DNA of 64,000 bases from positions 1,426,001 through 1,490,000 of the forward strand of contig NZ_JABJQY010000002.1 in the NCBI RefSeq assembly GCF_013155375.1. Direction: 5' to 3'. Positions 1-8,718 of the stretch are shown piece by piece (the stretch's first letter is position 1; each line of letters begins with the position of its first letter). The notes under the pieces are model-generated. The model saw only the letters and a program-made list of their open reading frames with translations, was not told the DNA's origin and searched no databases. The DNA comes from Nocardioides sp. zg-1308 (GTDB taxonomy: Bacteria; Actinomycetota; Actinomycetes; Propionibacteriales; Nocardioidaceae). The translations under genes were made by a program, and so were the position numbers.

Positions 1-1079
1 ACCGCCGTCGGCACCTGCGGGTAGGACGCGGCGAAGCGGTCGCGCAGGTGCTGCTCGCGCTCGATGATGCGGACGCGGTCGGCGTGCAGCTGGAGCAGCC
101 CGGCCGTGAGCGAGGACGAGTCCTGGCTCCGCAGCCGGTCGGCGGCGGCGATCGCCTCCTCCGCCGAGAGCCCGGTGCTCAGCGACGGGACGGCGCGGTT
201 GACCACCAGGCCGGCCAGCGGCATCTCGTCGTCGGTGAGCCGGTCGACGAAGTACGCCGCCTCGCGCAGCGCGTCGGGCTCGGGCGAGGCGACCACGAGG
301 AACGCCGTCTCGTCGGCCTGCAGCAGCGCGAACGTCTTCTCCGCGCGCTGGCGGAAGCCGCCGAACAGCGTGTCGAGCGCGGCGACGAACGTCTGCACGT
401 CGCGCAGCAGGTGCCCGCCGAGGACCTTGGTCAGCGCGCCGGTGATCATCGAGAAGCCGGCGCTCATCAGCCGGGCGGGCCCGCGCGCCGGCGCCAGCAG
501 CAGCCGGATGAGGCGTCCGTCGAGGAAGCTGGAGAGCCGCTCGGGGGCGTCGAGGAAGTCGAGCGCCGAGCGTGACGGCGGCGTGTCGACCACGATGAGG
601 TCGTGCCGGCCGTCGGCGAGCGCCTGGCGGTGCAGCTGGCCCAGCTTCTCCATCGCCATGTACTCCTGGGTCCCGGCGAACGAGCTCGACAGGGCGACGT
701 AGAACGGGTTCTCCAGGATCTGCCGGGCCTTCTCCGGGCTGGCCTGCGCCTCGACGACCTCGTCGAAGGTGCGCTTCATGTCGAGCATCATCGCGTCGAG
801 CGACCCGCCCGCGGACGCGTCCACGGCGGGCACGGGCCGCGGGGTGTTGTCGAGCTGCTCGATCCCCATGGACTGCGCCAGCCGACGGGCCGGGTCGATC
901 GTGAGGACGACGACCTTGCGCCCGCGCTCCGCGGCCCGCAGGGCGAGCGCTGCCGATGTCGTGGTCTTGCCGACCCCACCGGACCCGCAGCACACGATGA
1001 TCTCGGTGGAGCGGTCGTCGAGCAGGGCGTCGACGTCGAGGACGGGCGCCGTGTGCTGCGCCGTGCGAGTGGTGCTCAT
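1..1079 (-). CDS. ArsA/Get3-family ATPase, second of a pair (partial, C-terminus beyond window)
   Basis: Soluble ATPase of the anion-transporting ArsA/Get3 family. The visible N-terminal 359 codons carry a P-loop GSGGVGKTT at about residues 34-42 and a switch motif DTPPSRSALDF near residue 160, both typical of the family. The ATG at 1079 overlaps the stop of the upstream ArsA-like gene (ATGA), so the two are translationally coupled, as are Rv3679/Rv3680 of M. tuberculosis, whose products form a paired ATPase. By homology it acts in the cytosol, possibly in membrane-protein or redox-linked processes; the substrate is not readable from sequence. The gene continues past base 1, so its end cannot be judged. 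Confidence 0.9.
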   Translation of the reverse strand, partial: MSTTRTAQHTAPVLDVDALLDDRSTEIIVCCGSGGVGKTTTSAALALRAAERGRKVVVLTIDPARRLAQSMGIEQLDNTPRPVPAVDASAGGSLDAMMLDMKRTFDEVVEAQASPEKARQILENPFYVALSSSFAGTQEYMAMEKLGQLHRQALADGRHDLIVVDTPPSRSALDFLDAPERLSSFLDGRLIRLLLAPARGPARLMSAGFSMITGALTKVLGGHLLRDVQTFVAALDTLFGGFRQRAEKTFALLQADETAFLVVASPEPDALREAAYFVDRLTDDEMPLAGLVVNRAVPSLSTGLSAEEAIAAADRLRSQDSSSLTAGLLQLHADRVRIIEREQHLRDRFAASYPQVPTA

Positions 1080-2110
1080 GCCATCCCCTGGTTGCGCAGC
1101 ATCTGGGCCAGCTCGACGAGCGCGCCCCGGTCGATCCCCGAGGCGAGCCGGGGCAGCTCGTAGGTGGGCACGCCCTCGGCGAGCACGAGCTCGCGCTGCC
1201 CGTCCTCGAGGCGCCGGCGTACGGCGTGGTCGTGCGCCTCCTCGACCAGGGACCGCACCAGCTCCGCGTCGACGTCGACGTTGGCACGCTTGAGGTCCGA
1301 GATCACCGCCGTCGGGTCGACCGCGTCGCCGCGCACCTGCGCCAGCGCACCCGGGCTGAGCGCTTGCGGGCGGACCAGGTTGACCACGACCCCGCCGACG
1401 GGCAGGCCCGCGGCCCGCAGCTCGGCGATGCCGTCGGACGTCTCCTGCACCGGCATCTCCTCCAGGATCGTCACCAGGTGCACGGCGGTGCGCGGGGAGC
1501 GCAGCAGCTCCATCACCTTGTCGGCCTGGGTCTTCACCGGGCCCACCTTGGCGAGGCCAGCGACCTCGGAGTTGACCCCGAGGAACTGCGAGATCCGGCC
1601 GGTCGGCGGGGCGTCGAGGACGACCGCGTCGTACGTGAGCACGCCGGTGTTGCGGCCCTTCTCCGGCCGGCGCGGGCGCTGCACCGCCTCGTAGACCTTG
1701 CCGGTGAGGAGCACGTCGCGGACGCCGGGGGCGACCGTGGTCGCGAAGTCGATGACGCCGAACCGGTCGAGCGCCTTGCCCGCCCGGCCGAGCCGGTAGT
1801 ACATCGCGAGGTACTCCAGCAGCGCTGACTCCGGGTCGATGTGCAGCGCGTGCACCTGGCCGGCACGTCCGGTCGCGTCGGGGGCGCCCTTGGAGATCCG
1901 GCGCTCCTCGTAGGGCAGCGGGTCGACGTCGAACATCCGGGCGATGCCCTGGCGTCCCTCGACCTCGCAGAGCAGGACGTTGCGGCCCGACGACGCCAGC
2001 GCCAGCGCGAGCGCCGCGGCCACGGTCGACTTGCCCGTCCCGCCCTTGCCGGTGACCACGTGGAGCGCCACGCGCGGCCAGTCGACGGTCCGGTCGGGGT
2101 GGGCGGTCAC
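1076..2110 (-). CDS. ArsA/Get3-family ATPase, first of a pair
   Basis: 344-residue P-loop ATPase. The deviant Walker A motif KGGTGKST lies at about residues 22-29 and DAPPTGR near residue 165, the ArsA/MinD-type signature. It is the Rv3679-like member and overlaps the following ArsA gene by 4 bp. The GTG start at 2110 is preceded by TACGCT six bases upstream and by no Shine-Dalgarno sequence, so the message is probably leaderless. In mycobacteria this gene sits beside RidA; here a 25-kb block separates them. Function as a heterodimeric ATPase is inferred from the paired arrangement. Confidence 0.9.
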   Translation of the reverse strand: MTAHPDRTVDWPRVALHVVTGKGGTGKSTVAAALALALASSGRNVLLCEVEGRQGIARMFDVDPLPYEERRISKGAPDATGRAGQVHALHIDPESALLEYLAMYYRLGRAGKALDRFGVIDFATTVAPGVRDVLLTGKVYEAVQRPRRPEKGRNTGVLTYDAVVLDAPPTGRISQFLGVNSEVAGLAKVGPVKTQADKVMELLRSPRTAVHLVTILEEMPVQETSDGIAELRAAGLPVGGVVVNLVRPQALSPGALAQVRGDAVDPTAVISDLKRANVDVDAELVRSLVEEAHDHAVRRRLEDGQRELVLAEGVPTYELPRLASGIDRGALVELAQMLRNQGMA

Positions 2111-2116
2111 GGGTCG

Positions 2117-2122
2117 AGCGTA
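2117..2122 (-). promoter_or_regulatory. -10 hexamer (TACGCT), leaderless ArsA promoter
   Basis: TACGCT on the minus strand ends 6 nt before the GTG at 2110, with no ribosome-binding site between. This spacing puts the transcription start at or beside the start codon. It lies in the 24-bp gap after the sugar permease gene, so the ArsA pair can be transcribed separately from it. Confidence 0.5.
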
Positions 2123-2134
2123 GCCATCGGGTGC

Positions 2135-2995
2135 CTACCCCTTGACGGCACCGGACAGGAAGCCCTGGGTCACCTGGCGCTGCATGGTCACGAAGAGGAC
2201 CAGCACGGGCAGGATCGTGATGAGGGTGCCCGCGGCCAGGGGACCGATGTCGACCGAGCGCCCGCCGAGGAACAGGTAGAGCCCGGTGGTGAGGGGCCGG
2301 TACTCGCCGCTGGGGATGTAGAGCAGCGGCACGAGGAAGTTGTTCCAGTTCTGCAGGAACGTGAACACCGCGAGCGCGCCCACCGCCGAGGTGGTGAGCG
2401 GCAGCATGACCCGCAGGAAGATCTGCCACTCCGAGGCGCCGTCCATCCGGGCCGCCTGCTCGAGCTCGGTGGGCAGGTCGGAGTAGAACGCCCGCATGAA
2501 GAACGTGCCGAACGACAACCCGGTGCTGGCCAGGACGAGGTTGGTCCCCACCAGGCTGTCCAGCAGGCCCATCCCGCGCAGCTGGAAGTAGAGCGGGATC
2601 ATGTAGGTGAAGAACGGGACCAGCAGCCCCACCACGACGAGGTAGAAGGCCAGGTCGCGTCCCGGGAACGGCAGCCGCGCGAAGGCGTACCCGCCGAGGG
2701 TGGACAGCACGACCACCAGCGCGGTGCTCGGCACCGAGAGCAGGAAGCTGTTGAGGACGTAGCTGCTGAAGGCGCCGGTGGTCCACGCCGACTCGATGTT
2801 GGCCGTGGAGAAGGACGTGAAGAGGCCGAACGGGTTGACCTTGACGTCGCCCGGCGTCTTGAGGGCCGTGGAGACGGTGAGCACGATCGGGAACAGCATG
2901 ATCGCCGCGGTGATCCCGAGCACCAGGTGGCGGGCGCCCAGTCCGGCCCAGGCGCGCGAGGTGCGGGGACGGCCCTGGGGGACCCCGCGGCTCAC
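2135..2995 (-). CDS. Carbohydrate ABC transporter permease, MalG type
   Basis: 286-residue inner-membrane permease of the CUT1 sugar importers, with about six membrane segments. The cytoplasmic EAA loop, with the core EQAARMDGASEWQIF in the second half, contacts the ATPase. The GTG start at 2995 gives a 4-bp overlap (GTGA) with the MalF-type gene; reading further upstream in this frame runs antisense-like sequence with no membrane features. It is last in the SBP-MalF-MalG operon. No ATPase gene lies nearby, so a shared MsmK/MalK-type ATPase elsewhere must energise it (inference). Substrate not determinable. Confidence 0.93.
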   Translation of the reverse strand: MSRGVPQGRPRTSRAWAGLGARHLVLGITAAIMLFPIVLTVSTALKTPGDVKVNPFGLFTSFSTANIESAWTTGAFSSYVLNSFLLSVPSTALVVVLSTLGGYAFARLPFPGRDLAFYLVVVGLLVPFFTYMIPLYFQLRGMGLLDSLVGTNLVLASTGLSFGTFFMRAFYSDLPTELEQAARMDGASEWQIFLRVMLPLTTSAVGALAVFTFLQNWNNFLVPLLYIPSGEYRPLTTGLYLFLGGRSVDIGPLAAGTLITILPVLVLFVTMQRQVTQGFLSGAVKG

Positions 2996-3984
2996 GTGGC
3001 TCCCCCCTCGAGCGACGTCCGGCGCTGCAGCCGGTTGAGCCACACCGCGAACGGGATGGCCATGACGGTGATCAGCAGCGCGAGGGTCGTGCCGTAGCTG
3101 ATGCGGTTGAGCTGGAACGCGCTGCTGTAGGCGTACGTGCCGAGCACCTCGGTGGCACCGGCCGGGCCGCCCCCGGTCATCACGAAGATGATGTCGAAGA
3201 CGCTGAACCCGCCGAGCAGCGTGATGGTGAAGACCATCAGCAGCACCGGCATGATCTGCGGGAGGACGACGTGGCGCAGGCGCTGCCCGCCGTTGGCGCC
3301 GTCGAGCCTCGCCGCGTCGACGAGGTCCACGTCGACGTTGCGCAGCGCCGACAGGAAGATCACGAAGACGAAGCCCACCTGCGACCACACCGCCGTCGCG
3401 AGGACGGCGTACAGCGCGGTGTCGGGGTTGCCCAGCCAGCCGGTGGTGAAGGCGTCGAGGCCGACGGCCTCGAGGACGTTGTTGAGCCAGCCGCGCGACG
3501 GCGCGTAGATCCAGCCCCAGACCACGCCCACGGCCACTTGGGGCAGCACGAAGGGCACGAAGAAGACGGTGCGGTAGAACACGCTGCCCCGCCGCACCTG
3601 CGTCAGCAGCAGCGCGAGCCCGAGGCCGAGGAGCAGCGGCGCGAGGGTGCCGATGACGATCCAGATGACGTTGTTCCACAGTGCGTCGTAGACCTCGGGG
3701 TCGCCGAAGACCTCGGTGATGTTGGCGAGCCCGACGAACGGCGGCTGCGGGTTGATCCCGTTGAAGTCGACGAAGACGTAGTAGACGGCGCTGGCCATCG
3801 GCAGGAGCAGGAAGACGGCCACCATCGCCACCAGGGGCAGCACGAAGACGATGCCGAGCCGCCGCTGCGCGCGCCGGGTGGCCGGCGGGGCGACGTACGC
3901 GTAGGACGGGGCGCGCCGACCGCGACGGCGCGGTGCCGGTGCGGGAGGTGGCGCGACCGTCGCGGCGGGGGCCGGCCCGCTCAC
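2992..3984 (-). CDS. Carbohydrate ABC transporter permease, MalF type
   Basis: 330-residue permease partner of the MalG-type protein. A proline- and arginine-rich N-terminal tail of about 40 residues precedes the first membrane segment; the EAA loop VDLVDAARLDGANGGQR is near residue 230. The start is the GTG at 3984, which overlaps the stop of the binding-protein gene by 4 bp; longer readings are antisense to that gene. Together with the neighbouring genes it forms a sugar or glycoside uptake system of the CUT1 class. Confidence 0.92.
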   Translation of the reverse strand: MSGPAPAATVAPPPAPAPRRRGRRAPSYAYVAPPATRRAQRRLGIVFVLPLVAMVAVFLLLPMASAVYYVFVDFNGINPQPPFVGLANITEVFGDPEVYDALWNNVIWIVIGTLAPLLLGLGLALLLTQVRRGSVFYRTVFFVPFVLPQVAVGVVWGWIYAPSRGWLNNVLEAVGLDAFTTGWLGNPDTALYAVLATAVWSQVGFVFVIFLSALRNVDVDLVDAARLDGANGGQRLRHVVLPQIMPVLLMVFTITLLGGFSVFDIIFVMTGGGPAGATEVLGTYAYSSAFQLNRISYGTTLALLITVMAIPFAVWLNRLQRRTSLEGGAT

Positions 3985-5243
3985 TGGTCCGCCGCGGCCG
4001 CCATGCCGCTGGCGGCGTCCTCCGGCGTGGTCTGGCCGGTCAGCACGCCCTGGAACCCGTCGTACATCGCCTCGTTGACGGCGTCGGAGACCAGCACGTC
4101 GATGTTCTGCCCGAACTCGCCGCTGCTGCCGAGCGTGGCGGTGTCCTCGAGGACCTGCGCGAAGAGCGGTGAGACGTCGAGGCCCTCGGTGTCGACGGGC
4201 ACGGGCGGGATCGTGTGGAGGTTCTCCACCGTCCACTCGCCGTGCTCGGGGGAGGCGAGGAAGTCGACGAACTCGACCGCCGCCTCGGTCTTGGAGGTGC
4301 CGGCGGAGACGTAGGGGCCGGAGCCGAGGCCGCCGGTGAAGACACCGGGACCGTCGGGGGCCGGGAACGGGATGAAGCCGACCTCGAAGTCGACGTTGTC
4401 GTCGATCTCGCCGACCAGCCAGCTGCCGGTGGGGATCATCGCGGCCTCGCCGGAGTAGAACATCGAGATCGAGGTGTCGTAGTCGACCGACGTGGGGGAC
4501 TCCGGGAGGAAGCCCTGCTCGTTGTAGTCACGCCACAGCTCGAAGGCCTGGGCCACCTCGGGGGAGTCCCACGACTCCTCGCCGGTGATGACGGCCTCCG
4601 CCGTCTCGGGGCCGGCGGTGCTGGACAGGGCCATGCTCAGCAGGTGGCCGCCCTCCCAGCCCTCCTTGTCGCCGACGGCCATCGGGATCGTGCCCGCCTC
4701 GGCGATCGCCTCGGAGGCGGCCTCGAGGTCCCCGAGGCTCTGCGGCTCGGACAGCCCGAGGTCGGCGAGGGCGTCCTTGTTGTAGAAGATCCCGATGGTC
4801 TCCATCTCGCCCGGCACGCCGTAGACCTTGCCGTCGAAGGTGACCCGGTCGCGGGCGAAGTCGTAGACCTCCCAGCCGCGGTCCTCGTACTCCTGGGTGA
4901 GGTCGTGCAGCAGGCCCGCCTCGGCGAGCGCGCCGCCGAAGCCCGGACCGGATCCCCAGCTGAAGACGTCGGGGCCCTCGCCGGAGCGCAGCTGGGTCTG
5001 CAGGACCGTGCGCATGTTGTCGAGCGGCAGTGAGTTGACCTCCACCTCGATGCCCGACTCCTCGGTGAAGGTCGCGACGTGGTCCTTCAGGGCCTGGAGC
5101 GCCTCCGCGTCCTCCGGCTCCTCGATCAGCCAGATGATCGACTGCGGGTCGCCGCCGTCGTCGGAGGACCCGCCGCCGGTGCCGGTGCACGCGGTCGTGA
5201 CGAGCAGCACCGCCGCCGCGGGGAGGATGTGCGATCGGCGCAT
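3981..5243 (-). CDS. Extracellular sugar-binding lipoprotein of ABC importer
   Basis: 420-residue solute-binding protein of family 1. It starts with a lipoprotein signal (charged MRRSH, hydrophobic core, VTTAC with the lipidated Cys at residue 19), then a Gly/Ser/Asp linker. The mature part resembles CUT1 binding proteins (DNMRTVLQTQLRSGEGPDVF region near residue 75; multiple Trp/Tyr typical of sugar stacking). It is first in the operon with the MalF and MalG genes. It faces the divergent scoA promoter across 83 bp; no regulator gene is adjacent. Confidence 0.93.
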   Translation of the reverse strand: MRRSHILPAAAVLLVTTACTGTGGGSSDDGGDPQSIIWLIEEPEDAEALQALKDHVATFTEESGIEVEVNSLPLDNMRTVLQTQLRSGEGPDVFSWGSGPGFGGALAEAGLLHDLTQEYEDRGWEVYDFARDRVTFDGKVYGVPGEMETIGIFYNKDALADLGLSEPQSLGDLEAASEAIAEAGTIPMAVGDKEGWEGGHLLSMALSSTAGPETAEAVITGEESWDSPEVAQAFELWRDYNEQGFLPESPTSVDYDTSISMFYSGEAAMIPTGSWLVGEIDDNVDFEVGFIPFPAPDGPGVFTGGLGSGPYVSAGTSKTEAAVEFVDFLASPEHGEWTVENLHTIPPVPVDTEGLDVSPLFAQVLEDTATLGSSGEFGQNIDVLVSDAVNEAMYDGFQGVLTGQTTPEDAASGMAAAADQ

Positions 5244-5313
5244 GTGGCGAACCCTTCGATAGCAGGCAGAGGTTTCCTCCAGTACCCCGACGTGGCGGTC
5301 CTCACACGGCCGC

Positions 5314-5319
5314 TAGGGT
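5314..5319 (+). promoter_or_regulatory. -10 hexamer (TAGGGT), leaderless scoA promoter
   Basis: TAGGGT lies 7 nt upstream of the ATG at 5327 with no convincing Shine-Dalgarno. This decides the start in favour of ATG 5327 over the in-frame GTG at 5318, which would fall inside the promoter element. Confidence 0.5.
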
Positions 5320-5326
5320 GCCGGGC

Positions 5327-6160
5327 ATGGACAAAGTGGTCTCCTCGGCAGCCGAAGCGGTGGCCGACATCCCGGACGGCGCGCGCCTCGCGGTCGGCGG
5401 TTTCGGGCTGAGCGGCATCCCGTCGGTGCTCATCGACGCGATCCTCGAGGCGGGCACGACCGACCTCGAGGCGGTCTCCAACAACTGCGGCGTGGACGAG
5501 TGGGGCCTGGGTCGGCTCCTGTTCGCGAAGCGGATCCGGCGGATGATCTCCTCCTACGTGGGGGAGAACAAGGAGTTCGCCCGGCAGTACCTCTCCGGTG
5601 AGCTCGAGGTGGAGCTGACGCCCCAGGGCACGCTCGCCGAGCGGATGCGCGCGGGAGGGTCCGGGATCCCCGGCTTCTACACCGCGACCGGTGTCGGCAC
5701 GCAGGTCGCCGAGGGCGGTCTGCCGTGGAAGTACGACACTGACGGCAACGTGGTCGTGGCCTCGCCGCCGAAGGAGACCAAGACCTTCTCGACCGCCGAG
5801 GGGGAGAAGGAGTACGTCCTCGAGGAGGCCATCGTGGCCGACTTCGGGCTGGTGCGGGCCTGGAAGGGCGACCGCCACGGCAACCTCGTCTACCGGCGCT
5901 CCTCGCGCAACTTCAACCCGCTCGCCGCGATGTGCGGCCGGGTGACGATCGCCGAGGTCGAGGAGCTCGTCGAGCCGGGCGAGCTCGACCCCGACGACGT
6001 CCACACCCCGGGTGTCTACGTGCAGCGCGTGGTCGCGCTGACCCCGGAGCAGGTGGCGGACAAGCGCATCGAGAAGGTCACCACGCGTCCGCGGCCCCAG
6101 CAGGGCGGCGACCCCGTGCAGGGTTCGGACGACGCGGCGAGCTTCGGACTGGGAGGCTGA
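5327..6160 (+). CDS. scoA: 3-oxoacid (succinyl-CoA:acetoacetate) CoA-transferase subunit A
   Basis: 277-residue alpha subunit of the SCOT-type CoA-transferase, which moves CoA between succinyl-CoA and 3-oxoacids in ketone-body and short-chain fatty acid breakdown. The N-terminal GGFGLSGIP CoA-binding motif is at about residues 25-33, and length and order are normal for ScoA. The beta subunit gene follows after 1 bp, so the heteromer is made from one transcript. Which 3-oxoacid is used (acetoacetate or an aromatic-pathway 3-oxoadipate) cannot be settled here, though the sequence resembles ScoA more than PcaI. Confidence 0.93.
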   Translation: MDKVVSSAAEAVADIPDGARLAVGGFGLSGIPSVLIDAILEAGTTDLEAVSNNCGVDEWGLGRLLFAKRIRRMISSYVGENKEFARQYLSGELEVELTPQGTLAERMRAGGSGIPGFYTATGVGTQVAEGGLPWKYDTDGNVVVASPPKETKTFSTAEGEKEYVLEEAIVADFGLVRAWKGDRHGNLVYRRSSRNFNPLAAMCGRVTIAEVEELVEPGELDPDDVHTPGVYVQRVVALTPEQVADKRIEKVTTRPRPQQGGDPVQGSDDAASFGLGG

Positions 6161-6161
6161 C

Positions 6162-6830
6162 ATGGGCTGGACACGTGAGGAGATGGCCGCGCGGGCGGCC
6201 TCGGAGCTGCAGGACGGGTCCTACGTCAACCTCGGGATCGGGCTGCCGACACTGGTGCCCAACTACGTCCCCGACGACGTCGAGCTGGTGCTGCAGTCGG
6301 AGAACGGCATCCTCGGCGTGGGGGCGTACCCCTTCGAGGGCGAGGAGGACCCCGACCTGATCAACGCGGGCAAGGAGACGGTGACGCTGCGCAAGGGCGC
6401 GTCGTTCTTCGACTCCGCGCAGTCGTTCGGGATGATCCGCGGCGGCAAGATCGACGCCGCGATCCTGGGCGCGATGCAGGTCTCCGCCGCCGGCGACATC
6501 GCCAACTGGATGATCCCCGGCAAGATGGTCAAGGGCATGGGCGGTGCGATGGACCTGGTCCACGGCGCCAAGCGGGTCATCGTGCTGATGGAGCACACCG
6601 CCAAGGACGGCTCGCTGAAGATCCTCGACGAGTGCGACCTGCCCTACACCGGCAAGCGGGTGGTGCAGCGGATCATCACCGACCTTGCCGTCATCGACGT
6701 GATCGACCCGGCGACCGGCGAGGTCGCGCCGTCGGGCACCTCCGGCGACCGGGTGCTCAGGCTCGTCGAGCTCGCGCCGGGCGTCACCGAGGACGAGGTG
6801 CGGGAGAAGACGCAGCCCGAGCTGGGGTGA
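6162..6830 (+). CDS. scoB: 3-oxoacid CoA-transferase subunit B
   Basis: 222-residue beta subunit. It contains the catalytic-glutamate motif SENGILG at about residues 46-52, where the Glu forms the enzyme-CoA thioester, followed by the conserved GAYP and [14 protein letters not shown] segments. The ATG at 6162 follows scoA's stop by a single base. Length matches ScoB. Downstream lies a palindromic repeat element shared with other convergent gaps. Confidence 0.93.
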   Translation: MGWTREEMAARAASELQDGSYVNLGIGLPTLVPNYVPDDVELVLQSENGILGVGAYPFEGEEDPDLINAGKETVTLRKGASFFDSAQSFGMIRGGKIDAAILGAMQVSAAGDIANWMIPGKMVKGMGGAMDLVHGAKRVIVLMEHTAKDGSLKILDECDLPYTGKRVVQRIITDLAVIDVIDPATGEVAPSGTSGDRVLRLVELAPGVTEDEVREKTQPELG

Positions 6831-6884
6831 GGGGTCGTCCTGCATGGCCCGGCGGGGCGCGTCCTGGCCCGGCGGTGCTGGCCC

Positions 6885-6966
6885 GGCGGTCCCCGGATAT
6901 CCGGTGACCGCCGGGGTTACAGGTAGAGATCTCGACCACGAAGCACGGAACTCGGGTGCGAAGCCC
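6885..6966. repeat. Convergent-gap palindrome, long copy A (palindrome plus 49-nt tail)
   Basis: 6885-6912 is a 28-nt palindrome centred on CCGGATATCCGG with one mismatched pair. After a 5-nt remainder comes a tail (6918-6966, containing GAGATCTCGACC) that matches the tail of copy B at 13854-13902 in 44 of 49 positions. Three GGCCCGGCGG direct repeats precede it. It sits between the convergent scoB and VOC genes, as do all other copies in the window, and could serve as a bidirectional terminator or as a small mobile repeat. Confidence 0.85.
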
Positions 6967-6998
6967 GCGCCCGGGGATCGATCCCGGCCCCCCGCCGC

Positions 6999-7397
6999 CT
7001 ACGCCTGGTAGCCGTCGCCCCCCGCGCCCGCCGACCAGTCGGGCAGCTGCTGGAGCGACCAGCCGTTGCCGTCGGGGTCGGTGAAGAAGACGAAGCGGCC
7101 CCACTGGAGCTCATCGACCTCGCTCACCTCGATGCCGCGCTCCACCAGCTCGGCGCGTACGGCGTCGGCGTCGGCGACAACCATCTGGAGGTTGTCCAGC
7201 GACCCGGGCGCGAGCCGCGTCAGCCCCTTGCCGAAGGCGATCGAGCAGGCCGACCCGGTCGGCGTCATCTGCACGAACCGCACGTCGTCGCTGACCACCT
7301 GGTCGTGGTCGGCGCTGAAGCCGACCTTCTCGTAGAACTCCTTGGCCCGGTCGACGTCCGTCACGGGCACCATCACCAGCTCCAGCTTCATGTCCAT
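6999..7397 (-). CDS. VOC-family (glyoxalase/bleomycin-resistance fold) protein
   Basis: 132-residue single-domain vicinal-oxygen-chelate protein, with the paired beta-alpha-beta-beta-beta pattern: VPVTDVDRAKEFYEKVGF near the N-terminus and FFTDPDGNGWSLQQL at the C-terminus. Such proteins are small dioxygenases, isomerases or binding proteins; the substrate cannot be inferred. TAGCCT lies 6 nt upstream of the ATG at 7397, so a leaderless message is likely. Divergent from the organosulfur operon. Confidence 0.85.
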   Translation of the reverse strand: MDMKLELVMVPVTDVDRAKEFYEKVGFSADHDQVVSDDVRFVQMTPTGSACSIAFGKGLTRLAPGSLDNLQMVVADADAVRAELVERGIEVSEVDELQWGRFVFFTDPDGNGWSLQQLPDWSAGAGGDGYQA

Positions 7398-7403
7398 GGA
7401 TCG

Positions 7404-7409
7404 AGGCTA
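7404..7409 (-). promoter_or_regulatory. -10 hexamer (TAGCCT), leaderless VOC gene promoter
   Basis: Minus-strand TAGCCT ends 6 nt before the ATG at 7397, with no ribosome-binding site in between. Confidence 0.45.
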
Positions 7410-7514
7410 GGGCGCCATCAGGTCAGCCGTCGTCCGCATTCGGTCCCGTCTTCGGCCCGGATCGTCTCGGTCCCCGGCGCGCCGACGCGAGCGCCGCTGA
7501 CGGTGTGCTATCTC

Positions 7515-7529
7515 TAGTAACCCACTAGA
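7515..7529. promoter_or_regulatory. Inverted repeat in the promoter of the organosulfur operon
   Basis: An imperfect operator-like repeat, CTAGT-N5-ACTAG, lies about 25 bp upstream of the ATG at 7554. Its AGTAAC segment reappears as GTTACT in the 8616-8718 gap before ssuA (about 8671-8677). A shared regulator for both promoters is an inference; the motif is short. Confidence 0.35.
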
Positions 7530-7553
7530 CAAAAGCAAGAAAGGTCGCGCTCC

Positions 7554-8615
7554 ATGGAGTTCCTCTGGTACATCCCCAACCAGGTGGCGCCGGGTCACCG
7601 GCTGGACCCGGCGGTCGAGGGCCACAACAGCCTGCAGCGTCTCACCGCCCTCGCGCGGGCCGTCGAGGACCACGGGTGGGGAGGCGCGCTCATCGGGACC
7701 GGCTGGAAGCGTCCCGACACCTTCACCATCGCCACGGCGCTCGCGGCCGGCACGACGACGTTCAACCCCCTGATCGCGATCCGCCCCGGCTACTGGGAGC
7801 CGGCCCACTTCGCGTCGTCGGCGGCCACCCTCGACCAGCTCAGCGGCGGCCGGGTCAAGGTCAACGTCGTCTCCGGGCCCGACCACCAGCCGCAGTACGG
7901 CGACGACGAGGGCGACCAGGCCCAGCGCTACGCCCGCACGCGGGAGTTCATGCGGCTCGTACGCCGGCTGTGGACCGAGGACGACGTCACGGTCGACGGT
8001 GCGTACTACCGCGCGACCGGCGCGACGCTCGAGCACAAGCCGGTCGCCCGGCCCGGTCGCCCGCACCCCCAGCTCTACTTCGGCGGCGCCTCGGAGGCCG
8101 CCCAGCGGACCGCGGCGGCCGAGGCGGACGTCCAGCTCTTCTGGGGCGAGCCGCTCGACGGCGTCGCCGCCCGCATCGACCACCTGCGCGCGCTGAGCGC
8201 CGAGCTCGACCGCGACCTGCCGCCGCTGGAGTACGGACTGCGGATCACCACGCTCGTGCGTGACACGACCGAGGAGGCCTGGGCGGACGCGGAGGCCAGG
8301 GTCGCCGCGATGGCCGAGGGCCAGCACGAGTGGACCGCCGACCCCGGGCGCCGGGTGGCCGTCGGCCAGCAGCGCCTGCTGGACCTCGCCCGGCAGGGCG
8401 ACGTCCTCGACGACTGCCTCTACACCGCTCCGGGACGGGTCGGCGGCGGCGGTGCGGGGACGACCTGGCTGGTCGGCTCGCCGGACGACGTCGCCAAGGC
8501 GCTGCGGCGCTACGCCGACCTGGGCGTCACCCACTTCGTCCTCAGCGACACCCCGTACGAGCAGGAGATCGCCCGGGTCGGCGACTCGCTGCTGCCGCTG
8601 CTGCGCTCCGCCTGA
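7554..8615 (+). CDS. FMNH2-dependent alkanesulfonate monooxygenase-like (SsuD family)
   Basis: 353-residue luciferase-fold flavin monooxygenase. It aligns with SsuD along its length: the PQLYFGGASEAAQR segment near residue 175, WGEPLDG near 200, VGQQRLLDLA near 270 and a Gly-rich GGGGAGTTWLVG near 300. SsuD enzymes release sulfite from alkanesulfonates using reduced FMN. The ATG at 7554 has a purine-rich AAGAAAGG about 8 nt upstream. It opens an operon with the SsuACB-type importer, which supports a role in organosulfur scavenging. No flavin reductase is encoded nearby. Confidence 0.88.
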   Translation: MEFLWYIPNQVAPGHRLDPAVEGHNSLQRLTALARAVEDHGWGGALIGTGWKRPDTFTIATALAAGTTTFNPLIAIRPGYWEPAHFASSAATLDQLSGGRVKVNVVSGPDHQPQYGDDEGDQAQRYARTREFMRLVRRLWTEDDVTVDGAYYRATGATLEHKPVARPGRPHPQLYFGGASEAAQRTAAAEADVQLFWGEPLDGVAARIDHLRALSAELDRDLPPLEYGLRITTLVRDTTEEAWADAEARVAAMAEGQHEWTADPGRRVAVGQQRLLDLARQGDVLDDCLYTAPGRVGGGGAGTTWLVGSPDDVAKALRRYADLGVTHFVLSDTPYEQEIARVGDSLLPLLRSA

Positions 8616-8718
8616 CACCCGCGCACCGGTGACAGGCAACTCGTCGCACCCAATAGTGCGGTTAGTCGAGTTAGTTACTGTACTTTTGAGTCCTCACCCC
8701 GAGAAGGAGAACCCCCTG

